A stretch of 64,000 nucleotides of DNA from Rossellomorea marisflavi (GTDB lineage Bacteria; Bacillota; Bacilli; Bacillales; Bacillaceae_B): the NCBI RefSeq assembly GCF_009806575.1, contig NZ_CP047095.1, forward strand, positions 2,608,001 to 2,672,000, read 5' to 3'. The notes under the pieces are model-generated. The model had not been told where the DNA came from. It did not search any database and worked only from the letters and a program-made list of their open reading frames with translations. Position numbers and translations under genes: made by a program. Shown piece by piece: positions 46,681-56,401 of this stretch; positions within the stretch are counted from its first letter, which is position 1, and every line of letters starts with the position of its first letter.

Positions 46681-47862
46681 TTATTGATCGGTTTTCGTGA
46701 ACATGCTCAGGCTTCGTTTATAAAAATCCCACCAGCTTGCCTTCTCCACATCACTCTTTGCCACAAGAGGTGTTTCAAGAACTTTCTTCCCTTTGTTCAT
46801 GATGACGAGTTTCCCGATTTCGTCCCCTTTCTTGATCGGGGCCTTCACCTCTTCCGCGATGCTCACCTTCTGCTCCACCTTATCAAGCTTCTCCCCTTTT
46901 TGAGTCAGGATTGAAACCGGTTCCTGTGTGACAGCTTGGAGTTTGCGGTCTTTTCCTTTGGATACTTTTGCTTCGCCGATGCCGTCACCCTTTTTATAGA
47001 GGGGCTTCGTTTGATATTGATTGAAGGCGTAATCGAGCATGGTGCTCACTTCATTGTTGCGGTCCTTAGGGGAAGGTGCACCGAATACGACGGCAATGAC
47101 CCTCATATTCCCTTTTTTCGCAGTGGCCGTGAGACAGTATTTGGCCTCATTGGTGAAACCGGTCTTGAGACCATCCACCCCGTCATAGAAGCGGACGAGT
47201 TTATTGGTATTCACAAGCCAGAACTTTTTGTCAGTGTTTTCCCTGAGATACGATTCATAGCTTCCCGTGAACTTCGTGATGCCGTCATATTTCAATAATT
47301 CCTTTGCCATCATGGCCATATCGTGGGCAGAACTGTAATGGCCCTTTGACGGTAGTCCGGTCGGATTTTTAAACTGGGTGTCCTTCAATCCGAGTTCCTT
47401 TACCTTGGCGTTCATTTTTTCAACGAAGCCTTTTTCACTGCCTGCGAGATGCTCTGCCATGGCAACAGATGCGTCATTGGCGGAACCGATGGCAATCCCT
47501 TTCAGCATTTCCTCCACAGACATTGTTTCACCTGGTTCAAGGAAGATCTGCGAGCCGCCCATCGATGCTGCATGTTCACTGGTGCGGATCTTATCCTTCC
47601 AGTCGACCTGGCCGTTCTCGATCGCTTCCATGATCAGGATCATGGTCATGATCTTTGTCATGGATGCCGGGGCCAGGCGTTCATGACTGTTTTTATCGTA
47701 TAGGACAGAGCCCGTATCCCTTTCGATCAGGACCGCTGATTTTGCTACTTCAGCAAGCTCGGACTTCTTCTCCTCAGCAAATCCCGATACGGGGTTCAAT
47801 GAAAAAATGAAGAAACATAGCGTTAGGATAGACAGTACACGTTTCATTTTAAGATCCTCCAT
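46681..47862 (-). CDS. dacF: D-alanyl-D-alanine carboxypeptidase DacF
   Basis: A 393-residue low-molecular-weight penicillin-binding protein that lowers cortex cross-linking. It has a signal peptide (residues 6-29), SxxK in LAPASMTKIMT, the second motif IGSANDASVAMAE and KTG in GLKTGFTNEAKY. AGGATC precedes the ATG. In B. subtilis dacF is transcribed in the forespore by SigF and reads into spoIIA; the promoter below and the lack of a terminator after dacF agree. Confidence 0.93.
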   Translation of the reverse strand: MEDLKMKRVLSILTLCFFIFSLNPVSGFAEEKKSELAEVAKSAVLIERDTGSVLYDKNSHERLAPASMTKIMTMILIMEAIENGQVDWKDKIRTSEHAASMGGSQIFLEPGETMSVEEMLKGIAIGSANDASVAMAEHLAGSEKGFVEKMNAKVKELGLKDTQFKNPTGLPSKGHYSSAHDMAMMAKELLKYDGITKFTGSYESYLRENTDKKFWLVNTNKLVRFYDGVDGLKTGFTNEAKYCLTATAKKGNMRVIAVVFGAPSPKDRNNEVSTMLDYAFNQYQTKPLYKKGDGIGEAKVSKGKDRKLQAVTQEPVSILTQKGEKLDKVEQKVSIAEEVKAPIKKGDEIGKLVIMNKGKKVLETPLVAKSDVEKASWWDFYKRSLSMFTKTDQ

Positions 47863-47891
47863 TCATCTTCAATATTCAAAACTTCTATCAC

Positions 47892-47920
47892 CATTTTTTC
47901 CAACATAGACCTTTTTATAC
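47892..47920 (-). promoter_or_regulatory. Sigma-F promoter of dacF
   Basis: GTATA (47916-47920), 14-base spacer, GGAAAAAATG (47892-47901) on the minus strand. The -10 fits GGNRANANTR at every place; the spacer is one short of 15. It is 30 bases before the start codon. Confidence 0.75.
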
Positions 47921-47980
47921 AAAGGCTTCCGAAAATTCTTGGGAGATGCTGTGGATTCTCACTGTCTGCAAGCACAAAAA

Positions 47981-48008
47981 AACCACCTCCCGTTTTCCGG
48001 AAGGTGGT
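47981..48008 (-). terminator. Terminator of pdp
   Basis: ACCACCTTCC/GGGAGGTGGT stem with one mismatch, followed by T7 on the minus strand, just after the pdp stop. Confidence 0.88.
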
Positions 48009-48016
48009 GCTGGTAA

Positions 48017-49324
48017 TCAATGTGTGATTTCTGTGTGAATCAGGGTCGGTGCTGCTACTTTCTCAGAAGAAAGCTTGATGCTTTCATATAGCTTTTCCTT
48101 TACCCGTTCCAGTTCCGCTTCATCATTGCTGTATATGGTCACCAATGACTCCCCGGCCTCTACCCGGTCACCGATCTTCTTCCTGAGCTCGAGCCCGACG
48201 GCAAGGTCGATGACGGAATCCTTCGTCGCCCGTCCCGCTCCGAGCCACATGGCTGCAGTCCCGACGGCATCTGCGATGATCTCGGATACATATCCTGCTT
48301 CCTTGGCGGGCAGTTCACTGATGTGTGCAGCCTGAGGGAGCTTGGACGGTTCATCCACGATGGACGCGTCTCCTCCTTGGGAGGCGAGGAAGACCTTGAA
48401 GCTTTCAAGGGCGGACCCATCCTTCATGGCTTTTATGAGTCGTTCACGGGCTTCTTCTATGGAATTCGCCTGTTCGGCCAGGTAGACCATATGACTTCCG
48501 AGGGTCAAACAAAGTTCAGTCAAGTCTTCCGGCCCTTCGCCCTTCAGCGTATCGATTGCTTCCTTCACCTCGAGGGCATTCCCGATGGCAAATCCGAGGG
48601 GCTGACTCATATCAGAGATGACGGCCATCGTTTTCCGGCCAACATTGTTCCCGATATTCACCATGGCACTCGCAAGCTCCTTGGAGTCATCGAGAGTCTT
48701 CATGAAGGCACCTGCTCCGGTTTTGACGTCCAGTACAATGGCGTCGGCTCCTGCTGCGATCTTTTTGCTCATGATGGAGCTTGCGATCAGCGGGATGCTA
48801 TTCACCGTGGCTGTCACGTCACGAAGCGAATACAGCTTTTTATCGGCGGGGGTCAGGTTTCCGCTTTGTCCGATGACCGCCAGCTTGTTTTTGTTTACAA
48901 GACGGATGAATTCGTCATTTTCAATTTCCACATGGAAGCCTTCAATGGCTTCCAGCTTGTCAATGGTCCCGCCGGTATGTCCGAGTCCGCGACCGCTCAT
49001 CTTCGCCACAGGCACTCCTACTGCCGCCACAAGGGGCCCGAGTACGAGGGTCGTCGTATCACCGACACCCCCCGTCGAGTGTTTATCCACTTTGATGCCT
49101 TCTATGGCGGAAAGGTCTATCTGATCACCCGACTCCACCATCGCCATGGTCAAATCGGCACGCTCCCTTTCGGTCATATCCTTGAAGAAGATCGCCATGG
49201 TCAAGGCGCTAACCTGATAATCCGGAATGGATCCTTCTGTATATCCGTTTACGATGAAGTTGATTTCCTCCGTCGTCAGTTCTTTTCCATCTCGTTTTTT
49301 CTCTATTAGGTCAACCATTCTCAT
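48017..49324 (-). CDS. pdp: Pyrimidine-nucleoside phosphorylase
   Basis: A 435-residue enzyme that splits uridine, thymidine and deoxyuridine into base and (deoxy)ribose 1-phosphate. It has the family signature [18 protein letters not shown] and the phosphate-binding KHSTGGVGD. The ATG at 49324 follows GGGTGA and gives [10 protein letters not shown] as in B. subtilis Pdp. It ends a drm-pupG-pdp cluster; in B. subtilis pdp lies with deoR and nupC instead. Confidence 0.94.
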   Translation of the reverse strand: MRMVDLIEKKRDGKELTTEEINFIVNGYTEGSIPDYQVSALTMAIFFKDMTERERADLTMAMVESGDQIDLSAIEGIKVDKHSTGGVGDTTTLVLGPLVAAVGVPVAKMSGRGLGHTGGTIDKLEAIEGFHVEIENDEFIRLVNKNKLAVIGQSGNLTPADKKLYSLRDVTATVNSIPLIASSIMSKKIAAGADAIVLDVKTGAGAFMKTLDDSKELASAMVNIGNNVGRKTMAVISDMSQPLGFAIGNALEVKEAIDTLKGEGPEDLTELCLTLGSHMVYLAEQANSIEEARERLIKAMKDGSALESFKVFLASQGGDASIVDEPSKLPQAAHISELPAKEAGYVSEIIADAVGTAAMWLGAGRATKDSVIDLAVGLELRKKIGDRVEAGESLVTIYSNDEAELERVKEKLYESIKLSSEKVAAPTLIHTEITH

Positions 49325-49351
49325 CACTTTCACCCACTTTTACGTATTAGC

Positions 49352-50167
49352 TTACAATGACTTGACGATTTCTTTTACATAGGAGAGGAAGTTGGCACGT
49401 ACCAGTACGGTCGTCTCCATGACCTCATCATGGGAAAGGGGCTGATCCAGGATCCCTGCAGCCATGTTGGAAATGCATGAGATCCCGAGAACTTTCATTC
49501 CGCCGTGGCGGGCTACGATGACTTCCGGAACGGTGGACATTCCGACCGCGTCACCTCCGAGGACACGTGCCAGGCGGACTTCTGCAGGTGTTTCATACGT
49601 AGGACCTGTATTCCCCACGTAGACCCCTTCCTGTACGTCAATGGAAAGCTTAGCGGCAATTTCCTTGGCAAGATGCCGAAGCTCCTTCGAATAGGCTTCC
49701 GACATATCCGGGAAGCGGGGGCCCATGCGCGAGTCATTCGGGCCGATGAGGGGATTCCCTCCCATATTGTTGATATGATCCGTGATGATCATAAGGTCGC
49801 CTGCTTTGAAGCTCTCGTTCACTCCTCCAGCAGCGTTCGTCACGATCAGGATTTCGACTCCAAGCTCCTTCATTACGCGCACCGGGAAGGTTACTTTATC
49901 GAAATCATATCCTTCGTAGAAATGGAAGCGTCCCTGCATTGCAACGACTTCCTGACCGGAAAGTCCGCCGTATACAAGCTGACCGGCATGCCCTTCCACC
50001 GTCGAGACCGGGAAATCGGGGATTTCGTTGTATGGGATTTTGACAGGCTCTTCGATCTCATCTGCCAGGACTCCGAGTCCCGAACCCAGTATCAAACCGA
50101 TTTTAGGTGTTTTGGTGAATCGTTCGTTCAGGTAGCGTGCGGCTCTTTCTATTTGTTCGTATTTCAT
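49352..50167 (-). CDS. pupG: Purine-nucleoside phosphorylase PupG
   Basis: A 271-residue family-2 (trimeric, guanosine/inosine-type) purine nucleoside phosphorylase. It contains the phosphate loop [18 protein letters not shown] and the base-site residues of [31 protein letters not shown] precedes the ATG at 50167; the length equals B. subtilis PupG. It works on nucleosides whose ribose phosphate product passes to drm. Confidence 0.94.
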   Translation of the reverse strand: MKYEQIERAARYLNERFTKTPKIGLILGSGLGVLADEIEEPVKIPYNEIPDFPVSTVEGHAGQLVYGGLSGQEVVAMQGRFHFYEGYDFDKVTFPVRVMKELGVEILIVTNAAGGVNESFKAGDLMIITDHINNMGGNPLIGPNDSRMGPRFPDMSEAYSKELRHLAKEIAAKLSIDVQEGVYVGNTGPTYETPAEVRLARVLGGDAVGMSTVPEVIVARHGGMKVLGISCISNMAAGILDQPLSHDEVMETTVLVRANFLSYVKEIVKSL

Positions 50168-50241
50168 GGTCACCTCTCCTTTACCGCTTTATTTTGTACC
50201 GGCAACTGCTGCCGGCCATCTGTCATTGGACGTGCGAAAAT

Positions 50242-51429
50242 TTATTTCAGTGACGTCAGGAAGCTTTCCCCGAACTTTGGATGTTTCACATTGAAGTTGT
50301 CGGCAACCGTAGCCCCGATATCGGCGAATGTCTTCCTTACAGGAAGCTCTTCACCCTCTCCGCTGAATCGCTTTGAATAGACGAGAAGCGGCACATATTC
50401 ACGCGTATGGTCGGTTCCTGGAGCCGTCGGGTCATTCCCATGATCCGCCGTGATGATGAGAAGGTCTTCTTCGGTCATTTTCTCGAAAACCTCCGGAAGC
50501 CTGGCATCGAATTCTTCCAAAGCTTTCCCATAACCTTCAGGATCACGGCGATGGCCGAATTGGGCGTCAAAGTCGACAAGATTGAGGAAGCTCAAGCCTG
50601 TAAACGGCTGGTCCATGGTGCGGATGAATCCATCCATACCGTCCATATTGTCCTTTGTCCGGACCGAATCCGTCACCCCTTCCCCGTTGTAGATATCGGA
50701 GATCTTCCCGATGGCGATCACATCGTACCCAGCATCCTTCAGCTCGTTCATGACGGTGCGATCGAATGGTTTCAAGGCATAGTCATGTCGATTCGATGTT
50801 CTTTTGAAAGCCCCCGGCTCACCGATGAAGGGGCGGGCGATTACACGGCCAACGAGGAATTCATCATCCTTCGTGAGTTCCCTGGCGATTTCGCAGATGC
50901 GGTACTGTTCTTCGATGGGGATGATGTCTTCATGGGCTGCAATCTGCAGGACGGGATCGGCGGATGTATACACAATCAAGGCACCGGTCTCCATATGTTC
51001 TTTCCCCAGTTCATCGATGATGGCCGTTCCGCTTGCAGGCTTGTTCCCGATGACGGTCCTGCCCGTTTCCGCCTCCAGTTTCTGGATGAGCTTTTCCGGA
51101 AAGCCTTCCGGATAGGTTTTGAACGGTGTATCGATGTTCAAGCCCATGATTTCCCAGTGTCCTGTCATCGTGTCTTTCCCTACGGATGCTTCCTGCATTT
51201 TCGTGTAGTGGGCAAGGGGCTTTTCAGCCTTGTCGATCCCTTTGATCTCACGGATGTTGCTCAGACCAAGCTTGGCCATATTGGGCATATGGAGCCCATT
51301 CATATGTTCCGCGATGTGACCGAGGGTATCGGCACCTGTATCATTGAACAGGTCTGCATCGGGTGCTTCCCCTATTCCCACTGAATCCATCACGATCAGG
51401 TGGACCCTTTTGTATGTATAGCTGCTCAT
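50242..51429 (-). CDS. drm: Phosphopentomutase
   Basis: A 395-residue alkaline-phosphatase-fold enzyme that converts (deoxy)ribose 1-phosphate to 5-phosphate, closing nucleoside salvage with pupG and pdp. Metal-site motifs are [12 protein letters not shown] near the N-terminus and [10 protein letters not shown] near residue 325; phospho-Thr lies in [17 protein letters not shown] precedes the ATG. First gene of the cluster. Confidence 0.95.
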   Translation of the reverse strand: MSSYTYKRVHLIVMDSVGIGEAPDADLFNDTGADTLGHIAEHMNGLHMPNMAKLGLSNIREIKGIDKAEKPLAHYTKMQEASVGKDTMTGHWEIMGLNIDTPFKTYPEGFPEKLIQKLEAETGRTVIGNKPASGTAIIDELGKEHMETGALIVYTSADPVLQIAAHEDIIPIEEQYRICEIARELTKDDEFLVGRVIARPFIGEPGAFKRTSNRHDYALKPFDRTVMNELKDAGYDVIAIGKISDIYNGEGVTDSVRTKDNMDGMDGFIRTMDQPFTGLSFLNLVDFDAQFGHRRDPEGYGKALEEFDARLPEVFEKMTEEDLLIITADHGNDPTAPGTDHTREYVPLLVYSKRFSGEGEELPVRKTFADIGATVADNFNVKHPKFGESFLTSLK

Positions 51430-51579
51430 TTTATCTGCCTCCTGTGAACAACCGTCTATAAAACGGTTACATTTTCATCAATGCTAGTAGTGTACCCTCT
51501 GTCACTCAAGGTGAATCAGAACGATACAACGTCAGAAGTCTGACATCTTTATTCTACTTTCCCCTTCAAAAAAATACAA

Positions 51580-51610
51580 GGGAGATCCCGCAAAATTTGC
51601 GGGATCTCCC
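51580..51610 (-). terminator. Terminator of xerD
   Basis: A 15-bp stem GGGAGATCCCGCAAA/TTTGCGGGATCTCCC with a minimal loop, followed by T-rich sequence on the minus strand. Confidence 0.9.
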
Positions 51611-51616
51611 CATACC

Positions 51617-52513
51617 CTAAGCCCTTGGGTGGAATTTCGTATATACATCCTTCAGGCGGGTCTTTGTCACGTGCGTATAGATTTGCGTGGTGGAAATATC
51701 GGCATGTCCGAGCATTTCCTGAACCGCCCGCAGATCGGCTCCATTTTCAAGGAGATGCGTGGCGAATGAATGCCGTAGTGTATGAGGCGTGAGTTCCTTC
51801 TCGATATTGGCCTTTTTCTGAAGGGCCTTGAGATTCTTCCAGAACCCCTGCCTGCTCATCCCGCGGCCATGATGATTAAGAAAAAGGTGATCATCCCGTT
51901 CTTTGCCCGACCTGAGCTTCAGACGGGAATGTTCGAGGTAATCCCCGAGGACATTCATCGCCGTCTGGCCGATGGGGATGATCCTTTCCTTATTCCCCTT
52001 CCCGATACAGCGGATGAATCCCATATTGAGATGAAGATCATCGAGCTTCATACCGATGAGTTCACTTACACGGATCCCTGTTGCATATAAGAGCTCAAGC
52101 ATGGCCTTATCCCTCATGCCGAGGGGAGTGGAGGCATCGGGCGCTTCGAGGAGCGCCTCCACCTCGGATAGGCTCAGGATCTTGGGCAGCTTACGTTCGG
52201 TCTTCGGTGTCTCGAGATGGACCGTTGGATCCTGCTCCACGGCTTTCTCTCTCAGAAGGAACTGGTGGAATGAGCGGATCGAAGCCACATGCCTGGCCAC
52301 GGTCTTCGACGACTTCCCCTGATCACCAAGATGCCCGAGGAACTGGACGATGTTGACACGTGATACCTCACCCCAGCCTTCCATCCCTTCTACATTTTTA
52401 ATATAGAGGGAGTAGCTCTTCAAATCGCGCTTGTAGGAGTCAATCGTATTTTTCGAAAGCCCCTTTTCCACTGTCAAGAAATGCATGTAATCTTCTATGC
52501 GGTCTTCCAACAT
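51617..52513 (-). CDS. xerD: Site-specific tyrosine recombinase XerD
   Basis: A 298-residue recombinase that resolves chromosome dimers at dif with XerC (B. subtilis RipX). An N-terminal SAM-like core-binding domain (1-90) precedes the catalytic domain with Arg in [24 protein letters not shown] and the nucleophile in STTQIYTHV. It starts three bases after yqzK and they form an operon. Confidence 0.95.
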   Translation of the reverse strand: MLEDRIEDYMHFLTVEKGLSKNTIDSYKRDLKSYSLYIKNVEGMEGWGEVSRVNIVQFLGHLGDQGKSSKTVARHVASIRSFHQFLLREKAVEQDPTVHLETPKTERKLPKILSLSEVEALLEAPDASTPLGMRDKAMLELLYATGIRVSELIGMKLDDLHLNMGFIRCIGKGNKERIIPIGQTAMNVLGDYLEHSRLKLRSGKERDDHLFLNHHGRGMSRQGFWKNLKALQKKANIEKELTPHTLRHSFATHLLENGADLRAVQEMLGHADISTTQIYTHVTKTRLKDVYTKFHPRA

Positions 52514-52516
52514 CCA

Positions 52517-52744
52517 TTACTCCCCGTTCGTATAAAAAAATAATAATCGATCATACCAGTGTGCTTCCTCGTCTGCAACCGCCGAGGAAACTTTCACTGC
52601 CGACCCCTCCGGTTCATCATATCGGTGATACCCTTCGTATTCTTCACCGATCCACATGATGCCGTAATAAAAAAGGATCGTCGATCCCGTAAAAAGGATA
52701 AACACCTTCAGCGTCTGCCAGATCATCCGGACTCCTTTACCCAT
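52517..52744 (-). CDS. yqzK: YqzK family small membrane protein (DUF4227)
   Basis: Seventy-five residues with one membrane helix (VFILFTGSTILFYYGIMWI) and the conserved EYEGYHRYDEPEGSAVKV segment. GGAGG precedes the ATG at 52744; a second ATG six codons on also has a site (AAAGGAG). It lies between fur and xerD, as in B. subtilis. Function is unknown. Confidence 0.83.
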   Translation of the reverse strand: MGKGVRMIWQTLKVFILFTGSTILFYYGIMWIGEEYEGYHRYDEPEGSAVKVSSAVADEEAHWYDRLLFFYTNGE

Positions 52745-52837
52745 CTTCCATCCTCCCCGTCATCTATTAATACAAGCTATGACGGTTTTCCTTCATTTTA
52801 TACCTGAACGGATGAAAGTTTAGGCGATGTATCGGCA

Positions 52838-52892
52838 AAAAGCCCCGAAGATTATGTATATCGCATGCTTGCGACGGGATCCCCGGGGCTTC
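52838..52892 (-). terminator. Branched terminator of fur
   Basis: GAAGCCCCG / CTTCGGGGCTT outer stem with an inner TCGCA/TGCGA hairpin, then T5 on the minus strand, directly after the fur stop. Confidence 0.7.
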
Positions 52893-52894
52893 GA

Positions 52895-53341
52895 TTACTC
52901 TTCATTATCCTGGCATCTTGAGCAAATGCCGTGAAAGGTCAATCTGTGGTCTTTTATTTTAAACTTCCAGTCGCGTTCCACAATGTTTTCAACGTCTTCC
53001 AATAGATCTTCCTGAATTTCATCCACCGCTCCACATTCGATGCATACGAGATGATGATGGAAGTGGGCAGCTCCTTCTTGGCGAAGATCATAACGTGATA
53101 CTCCGTCGCCAAAGTTGATTTTATCCACGATTTTCAGTTCGGACAACAGCTCCAGGGTGCGATACACCGTGGCAAGTCCGATTTCCGGAGATTTTTCCTT
53201 AACGAGGAGGTATACATCTTCGGCACTGAGGTGGTCTTCTTCATGTTCGAGCAACACCCGCACAGTCGCTTCACGCTGGGGTGTAAGCTTGTAACTGGCT
53301 GAGTGAAGGTGCTTTTTGATTCGTTCAATACGGCTTTCCAT
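52895..53341 (-). CDS. fur: Ferric uptake regulator Fur
   Basis: A 148-residue iron-responsive repressor. The winged helix (LTPQREATVRVLLEHEEDHL) is followed by the dimer and metal domain with HHHLVCIECGAVDE and a second CxxC (CSRCQD), which bind structural zinc. GGAGG eight bases before the ATG at 53341 sets the start. The neighbours yqzK and spoIIM identify it as Fur rather than PerR or Zur. Confidence 0.92.
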   Translation of the reverse strand: MESRIERIKKHLHSASYKLTPQREATVRVLLEHEEDHLSAEDVYLLVKEKSPEIGLATVYRTLELLSELKIVDKINFGDGVSRYDLRQEGAAHFHHHLVCIECGAVDEIQEDLLEDVENIVERDWKFKIKDHRLTFHGICSRCQDNEE

Positions 53342-53401
53342 GGTCCCTTCCTCCCCCGTCAATATCTAGTTTATTATAACAAAAAGGGAGGAATAAGCAA
53401 A

Positions 53402-53416
53402 ATAAAATTATTACAA
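53402..53416 (-). promoter_or_regulatory. PerR-box-like operator upstream of fur
   Basis: TTGTAATAATTTTAT on the minus strand matches the PerR/Fur-family box TTATAATNATTATAA at 11 of its 14 defined bases (12 of 15 counting the N), 61 bases before the fur start. B. subtilis fur is PerR-regulated. Confidence 0.4.
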
Positions 53417-53432
53417 ACAAAAAAGTAGAATG

Positions 53433-53448
53433 ATTCTTATATAAGAAT
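53433..53448. repeat. 16-bp perfect palindrome between spoIIM and fur
   Basis: ATTCTTATATAAGAAT reads the same on both strands, four bases past the spoIIM stop. It may be a regulator-binding site or the remnant of a terminator; no T run follows directly. Confidence 0.6.
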
Positions 53449-53452
53449 AGGT

Positions 53453-54106
53453 TTACTTGATTTTGGAAATAACCGCTTCCATCAAACTTGGAGACAGATA
53501 GGCTTCCACTCCCGCCGCCACCGTGATGATGGCGATGGCCGCTACAAGGAAAACGACATATCGCGAAAAGAACGGGATCATGGGTAACTGCATGGAAGTC
53601 TGTCCCCTCATGAAGATCTTCCTGATCAACGTAATGGAAAAGCTCGCACTCACAGCACCTATGAAAATGAAGGCCGGTATGATGATGATGTTTTGTGGAA
53701 GGATGCTGACGAATGAGAGCAGGAAGCCGCTCCAACCCATCTGGTTCACGAGGAAGCCCACAGAGAAACCGACCACGACCCCTTTCATGAAAACGAGAAC
53801 GAAGATCAACGGAAGTCCGATGATCGAAATCCCGAGCAGCCAAAGGATGCCCAGCGACTTCACATTATGTAGGAAGCTTTGCCTGAACATATCCTCTGAA
53901 GATGTCATCCTGCCTCCTTCTATCTCGGTGAAGAATTTCCCCAGATAAAGATATAGATCTTCTTTCTGGGCGAACGACAGGGAATTGACGACGATGGCGC
54001 CGAAGATCACACCCATGAGGAATAATGTGATCATGAATAAATAGATCGAGGAATGGGCTTGTACATGTTGGATTAGTGGATTGGATTGAGAAAATTTTTT
54101 ACGCAT
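53453..54106 (-). CDS. spoIIM: Stage II sporulation protein M
   Basis: A 217-residue membrane protein of the DMP complex (SpoIID-SpoIIM-SpoIIP), which drives septal peptidoglycan removal and engulfment. It has five helices and the SpoIIM-domain segment SLGILWLLGISIIGLPLIFV. AGGAGGAG precedes the ATG at 54106. A sigma-E promoter lies 32 bases further up. Confidence 0.92.
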   Translation of the reverse strand: MRKKFSQSNPLIQHVQAHSSIYLFMITLFLMGVIFGAIVVNSLSFAQKEDLYLYLGKFFTEIEGGRMTSSEDMFRQSFLHNVKSLGILWLLGISIIGLPLIFVLVFMKGVVVGFSVGFLVNQMGWSGFLLSFVSILPQNIIIIPAFIFIGAVSASFSITLIRKIFMRGQTSMQLPMIPFFSRYVVFLVAAIAIITVAAGVEAYLSPSLMEAVISKIK

Positions 54107-54137
54107 CACTGTGCTCCTCCTAGACATCGATTACTAA

Positions 54138-54167
54138 TCTATATGAGGGAGCACCCGGACATATGAC
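54138..54167 (-). promoter_or_regulatory. Sigma-E promoter of spoIIM
   Basis: GTCATATG (54160-54167), 14-base spacer, CATATAGA (54138-54145) on the minus strand. The -35 has one mismatch, the -10 two. Sigma-E dependence is known for B. subtilis spoIIM. Confidence 0.65.
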
Positions 54168-54210
54168 AAGATCCCTCCCGGATAACCGGAAGGGACCTGC
54201 ATGGCAAGGA

Positions 54211-54759
54211 TCAGCGTGTTGCCTCCAGGAGTTCAAGATACTGAATGGCATACGCCGTCTTGGCGTCATAGATTTTCTTTTCCTTCATGAGTGCCTTCGC
54301 TTCCTCCAGCCCCACTTCCAGGAGCTCGACGAATTCATCTTCATCCGGACCCTTCGCATCTTCCATTTTATACAGATCCTTTGCGACATACAGATGCACT
54401 AGTTCATCAGCGAATCCCGGGGAAGTGTAGAAGGAGATCAAATGCTCAAGCTTTCTGCATCCGTATCCCGTTTCCTCTTCAAGCTCCCTTTCTGCTGTAA
54501 GGGCAGGCTCTTCACCAGGCTCAAGCTTGCCTGCAGGGATTTCAACAATGGCTTTCTCAAGGGCTTTCCGGTACTGCTCGACCATGACGATCTTTCCTTC
54601 TTCCGTGAGGGCGATCACAGCCACGGCGCCCGGATGCTTGATCAGTTCGCGTTTGGAGGTCTTTCCGTTCGGGAGCTCCACTTCATCGATCTGAAGGTTG
54701 ATGATCTTTCCTTCGTATACTGTTTCCGACTGGATTGTTTTTTCTTCGAATTTACTCAT
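54211..54759 (-). CDS. nudF: ADP-ribose pyrophosphatase (Nudix)
   Basis: A 182-residue Nudix hydrolase that cleaves ADP-ribose to AMP and ribose 5-phosphate. The Nudix box is intact (GKLEPGEEPALTAERELEEE then TGY). GGAGAG seven bases before the ATG at 54759 sets the start. It is divergent from mciZ. Confidence 0.92.
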   Translation of the reverse strand: MSKFEEKTIQSETVYEGKIINLQIDEVELPNGKTSKRELIKHPGAVAVIALTEEGKIVMVEQYRKALEKAIVEIPAGKLEPGEEPALTAERELEEETGYGCRKLEHLISFYTSPGFADELVHLYVAKDLYKMEDAKGPDEDEFVELLEVGLEEAKALMKEKKIYDAKTAYAIQYLELLEATR

Positions 54760-54833
54760 TTGTCGACTCTCCTGTTCTTTCAACGCTGGATTCTTCATAC
54801 ATTCTACCATACTTCCGAATCGGGGTGGAATTC

Positions 54834-54971
54834 TTGGAAATTCTGGTGGATAAAGATCGTGTCATCCTCAAAGGGAAGGCGTGGGAGATCAGAAGGAAAT
54901 TGAAGGAGTACAGTGTCCGGTTCGATACGGTCCAGGATTGGATCAAAGCCATGCATTCCGAGTCCCGTTAA
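54834..54971 (+). CDS. mciZ: Z-ring formation inhibitor MciZ
   Basis: A 45-residue peptide containing VILKGKAWEIRRKLKEYSVR followed by FDTVQDWIKAM, which matches the core of B. subtilis MciZ (40 residues). MciZ binds the C-terminal face of FtsZ and blocks Z-ring assembly in the mother cell. The likely start is TTG 54834, with GGGGTGG five bases upstream and nine residues before the core, as in B. subtilis. A GTG six codons... further in is the alternative. CATACATT at 54796-54803 fits a sigma-E -10, but no good -35 precedes it. Confidence 0.8.
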   Translation: MEILVDKDRVILKGKAWEIRRKLKEYSVRFDTVQDWIKAMHSESR

Positions 54972-55037
54972 TTGTTTATCCCATCCTCCATCCGTTAATA
55001 TAATAGAGGAAAGAGTATCGGAAGGGATGGATGAATA

Positions 55038-55958
55038 GTGGATAAGAGAGAACTTGGAAACTCCGGTCTATATGTATCAAAGCTTGGACTCGGATGCATG
55101 TCCCTCGGGACGGAGGAGCAATCGGCGGTAGAGATCGTCCGTTACGCCCTGGACCATGGCGTGAACTATCTTGATACCGCCGATTTGTATGACTTTGGAC
55201 AGAATGAAAGAATAGTGGGACAAGCCCTGAAGGGGCGCAGGGACGAAGTGGTCCTTGCGACAAAAGTCGGGAACCGCTGGGACGATGTGGATGATGGGTG
55301 GCGCTGGGATCCTTCCAAGAGCTACATAGAGAAAGCCGTAAAGGACAGCCTTCACCGCCTGGGTGTCGACTACATCGATCTGTACCAGCTTCACGGGGGA
55401 ACGATCGAAGACCCTTATGAAGAAGCCATCGAGGCTTTTGAAACGCTGAAAAAAGAAGGGTTGATCCGGGCGTATGGGATTTCGTCCATCCGTCCGAATG
55501 TGATCAAACGATTCCTTTCACACGCCGATATCCAGAGCATCATGATGCAGTACAGCCTACTCGACCGCCGTCCTGAAGAATGGATGCCCCTCCTTGAGGA
55601 ACATGGTGTGAGCATCGTGGCGAGAGGCCCCCTTGCCAAAGGGATGCTTTCAGAGCGGATGCTGGCGAAAGCCTCGGAGAACGTCCGGGAGAAGGGCTAT
55701 CTGGACTATTCGTATGGGGAACTGGAGGAGACGCTTTCTTCCATTAAAGAGAGACTGGGCTCACGAGGCATGAATGAACTTGCCCTACAGTACGTGCTCT
55801 CCCACTCCACGGTCGCTTCTGTCATCGCAGGAGCAAGCTCAAAAGAGCAGCTCGCCCAAAATATCGAAGCGATCAACCGTGAGCCGCTCACGGATGGAGA
55901 AGTCAAGCTCCTGAAGGACCTGACCAAATCTTCTAGATATGATGCCCACAGGGACTGA
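55038..55958 (+). CDS. yqkF: Aldo/keto reductase YqkF
   Basis: A 306-residue NADPH-dependent oxidoreductase of the AKR superfamily: catalytic tetrad region DTADLYDFGQNE (Asp, Tyr), the Lys in VLATKVGNRW and the His in YQLHGGTIED. The start is GTG 55038 with GAAGGGATGG upstream; the N-terminus DKRELGNSGL matches family members. Substrate unknown. Convergent with yqkE. Confidence 0.9.
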   Translation: MDKRELGNSGLYVSKLGLGCMSLGTEEQSAVEIVRYALDHGVNYLDTADLYDFGQNERIVGQALKGRRDEVVLATKVGNRWDDVDDGWRWDPSKSYIEKAVKDSLHRLGVDYIDLYQLHGGTIEDPYEEAIEAFETLKKEGLIRAYGISSIRPNVIKRFLSHADIQSIMMQYSLLDRRPEEWMPLLEEHGVSIVARGPLAKGMLSERMLAKASENVREKGYLDYSYGELEETLSSIKERLGSRGMNELALQYVLSHSTVASVIAGASSKEQLAQNIEAINREPLTDGEVKLLKDLTKSSRYDAHRD

Positions 55959-55966
55959 CCCATAGG

Positions 55967-55996
55967 AAAGGGACGGCTATCCATAGCCGTCCCTTT
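55967..55996. terminator. Bidirectional terminator between yqkF and yqkE
   Basis: AAAGGGACGGCTAT/ATAGCCGTCCCTTT, a 14-bp palindrome. There is a short T stretch after it on the plus strand. Confidence 0.85.
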
Positions 55997-56000
55997 CTGT

Positions 56001-56237
56001 CTATCCGCGATCTTTGAACTCTTTCCAATTCATGCTGCTCTCATTCAAGAGTTCCTCGAAGCTTTTATTCTTTTCCCGACGCTTTTGCTCTTCTGCCTTC
56101 AAGCGCCGCTCTTCCGCTTTCTTGTCGGCCTCTTCGTTCTCAAGCTCCTGCTTTTTATGTTTAAGCTGCTCGAATAGATCGGCATTGATGGAATGTTTGA
56201 GCGTCAGTTCTGCTTCCTGTTTCTTTTTCTTTGACAT
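56001..56237 (-). CDS. yqkE: YqkE family protein (DUF3886)
   Basis: A 78-residue, almost wholly charged and helical protein (Lys/Glu-rich coiled coil, residues 20-60) with the conserved end KSFEELLNESSMNWKEFKD. Same place and length as B. subtilis YqkE. Function is unknown. Confidence 0.85.
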   Translation of the reverse strand: MSKKKKQEAELTLKHSINADLFEQLKHKKQELENEEADKKAEERRLKAEEQKRREKNKSFEELLNESSMNWKEFKDRG

Positions 56238-56341
56238 CTCGATCCCTCCCCACCCCTTAGTTATAAAACGTTCGACCTCATAAGTCCACTATCTTGCAAG
56301 AATTCGTTCAGGAAAAGGAAGTTGACTAGGTGCCAATAGAA

Positions 56342-56376
56342 AAAAAGACCGGGCATTGAAACCCCGGCCTTCCGCA
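56342..56376 (-). terminator. Terminator of the thiolase-scoAB operon
   Basis: GGCCGGGG...CCCGGTC stem followed by T7 on the minus strand, about 26 bases after the scoB stop. Confidence 0.82.
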
Positions 56377-56401
56377 TCCCCCGACTCTCTTTAATATGGA
56401 A

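Noticed and set aside
48323..49309. 328-codon plus-strand ORF
   Set aside because: Antisense to pdp; no family resemblance.
49505..50380. 291-codon plus-strand ORF
   Set aside because: Antisense to pupG and the end of drm.
50407..51384. 325-codon plus-strand ORF
   Set aside because: Antisense to drm; no family resemblance.
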